From: Rachicladosporium sp. CCFEE 5018
Lineage: Eukaryota > Ascomycota > Dothideomycetes > Cladosporiales > Cladosporiaceae
DNA length: 64,000 nucleotides
Assembly: GCA_002077045.2 (NCBI GenBank)
Contig: KZ111140.1
Coordinates: forward strand, 1,267,856-1,331,855
Direction: 5' to 3'
How positions within the stretch are numbered: position 1 is the first letter of the stretch; each line of letters begins with the position of its first letter. The notes under the pieces were generated by a model. It was not told where the DNA came from and did not search any database. It was given only the letters and a program-made list of their open reading frames with translations. Positions 63,458 to 64,000 of this stretch are shown here, one piece after another. Both the position numbers and the translations under genes were made by a program.

Positions 63458-64000
63458 CTAGCTATCTGGCAACTCGTATCTGCGGCCCTCGCTCCCAGGC
63501 GCTTCCGCTGGTGATACGTCTCGGTTCGCAGCAATTCGTGTAGAGCTCCCATGATGTCCAACAAAGTCTTGCTTCTCCTTGCCATATGCTCCACTCCACG
63601 TAGATGTGCCGTGCACTTCCGCGGCATCTCTCGTGTGATTCGCGGGCATTTCGCTTGCCGGAGAATCAGAGTGCAGCTCTGTTGCATGGCCAGAGAATGT
63701 TATCTTTGAGTCGTCATCGTAGCATTGCTGGTCATTACTTGCTGATACCGGGATGTGGTCCTGTCTGCGTCGTCTCCGGAGCGCGAGGAGAACCGCCGCT
63801 ACCATGACAACTAGCAGTACGATCGCGCCGACGACGATGCCAGCGATGGCTCCCCCACTCAGTCCAGATCCAGTCTGTGCCTGCTGGGTTGAAATTGCGT
63901 TGCGAGTAGCAGCATCCTCGATTGATAGTATGGGCACTAGCCTTGGGCTGTCGAGAGTGTCGAACGTCGTCTGCGCAACAGTGAAGTTCTGCCGCTCCCA
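63458..64000 (-). CDS. Single-pass membrane protein, C-terminal part (runs off right edge)
   Basis: Open from the window edge to the stop at 63458, 180 residues, frame-complete. It begins WERQNFTVAQTTFDTLDSPR, continues to SGLSGGAIAGIVVGAIVLLV and the rest of one membrane helix (VMVAAVLLAL), then RRRRRQDHIPV and a polar cytoplasmic tail of about 100 residues rich in Ser, His and Asp. The Gly-rich GGAIAGIVVG start of the helix and the Arg cluster after it are common in fungal type I membrane proteins such as WSC sensors and Kelch-type anchors. The extracellular domain lies outside the window, so the family is undetermined. Confidence 0.7.
   Translation of the reverse strand, partial: WERQNFTVAQTTFDTLDSPRLVPILSIEDAATRNAISTQQAQTGSGLSGGAIAGIVVGAIVLLVVMVAAVLLALRRRRRQDHIPVSASNDQQCYDDDSKITFSGHATELHSDSPASEMPANHTRDAAEVHGTSTWSGAYGKEKQDFVGHHGSSTRIAANRDVSPAEAPGSEGRRYELPDS

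Noticed and set aside
1..64000. CRISPR arrays, rRNA genes, bacterial operons
   Set aside because: No regularly spaced repeats, no rRNA-like stretch, and spliced eukaryotic genes throughout.

Overview
This is a 64 kb piece of a filamentous ascomycete chromosome (Pezizomycotina, most likely a dothideomycete; the class is inference). The evidence is gene content plus many short GT-AG introns, mostly 46-68 nt, with CTRAY-like branch sites. The families are typically fungal: two Zn2Cys6 regulators, a rhodopsin-domain membrane protein, a 2EXR protein, a CYT-4/Dss1 mitochondrial ribonuclease, an Htm1-type mannosidase, IMP dehydrogenase and a BuGZ-type zinc-finger protein. I recognise no intact transposon, rRNA gene or CRISPR array.

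Layout. 1-14.7 kb holds the start of a thiamine-diphosphate enzyme (left edge), a rhodopsin-domain protein, an ACS-family MFS transporter, a 2EXR protein, a dihydroxyacetone-synthase-type transketolase, a HoxX/HypX-like fusion enzyme and a small membrane protein. 15-29 kb is a gene-dense housekeeping block: U2AF small subunit, Pol III subunit Rpc34, CYT-4, alkaline ceramidase, a GST-like protein, an Nbp2/Skb5-type SH3 protein and a War1-like regulator. 28.7-42 kb is mostly empty, broken only by a Zn2Cys6 regulator that carries a frameshift and by a possible tRNA-derived relic. 42-60.3 kb holds a FYVE-RING protein, the GH47 mannosidase, a large internally repetitive protein, a tandem pair of lineage-specific paralogues, BuGZ, IMPDH and an NtaA/SnaA-type flavin monooxygenase. 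The right end carries two small secreted-protein candidates and the C-terminus of a single-pass membrane protein.

The most unusual signal is a run of isolated in-frame stop codons inside otherwise continuous reading frames between 50 and 61 kb. They are TAG at 50395 (repeat protein), TAG at 53286 (second paralogue), TAG at 58638 (monooxygenase, exactly where the family has a conserved Trp) and TAA at 61197 (secreted protein). The three TAGs would become Trp by A-to-I RNA editing of UAG to UGG. All four stops also fit C-to-T type mutation in CpA/TpG context (RIP-like decay), and assembly error is possible. A separate one-base frameshift lies near 35604. The monooxygenase also has a predicted 8-nt microexon. 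The dihydroxyacetone-synthase-like and HoxX-like genes are same-strand neighbours and both belong to one-carbon chemistry.

Exon boundaries were placed by hand from splice consensus and frame continuity. Family names rest on motif recognition, not on a database search.
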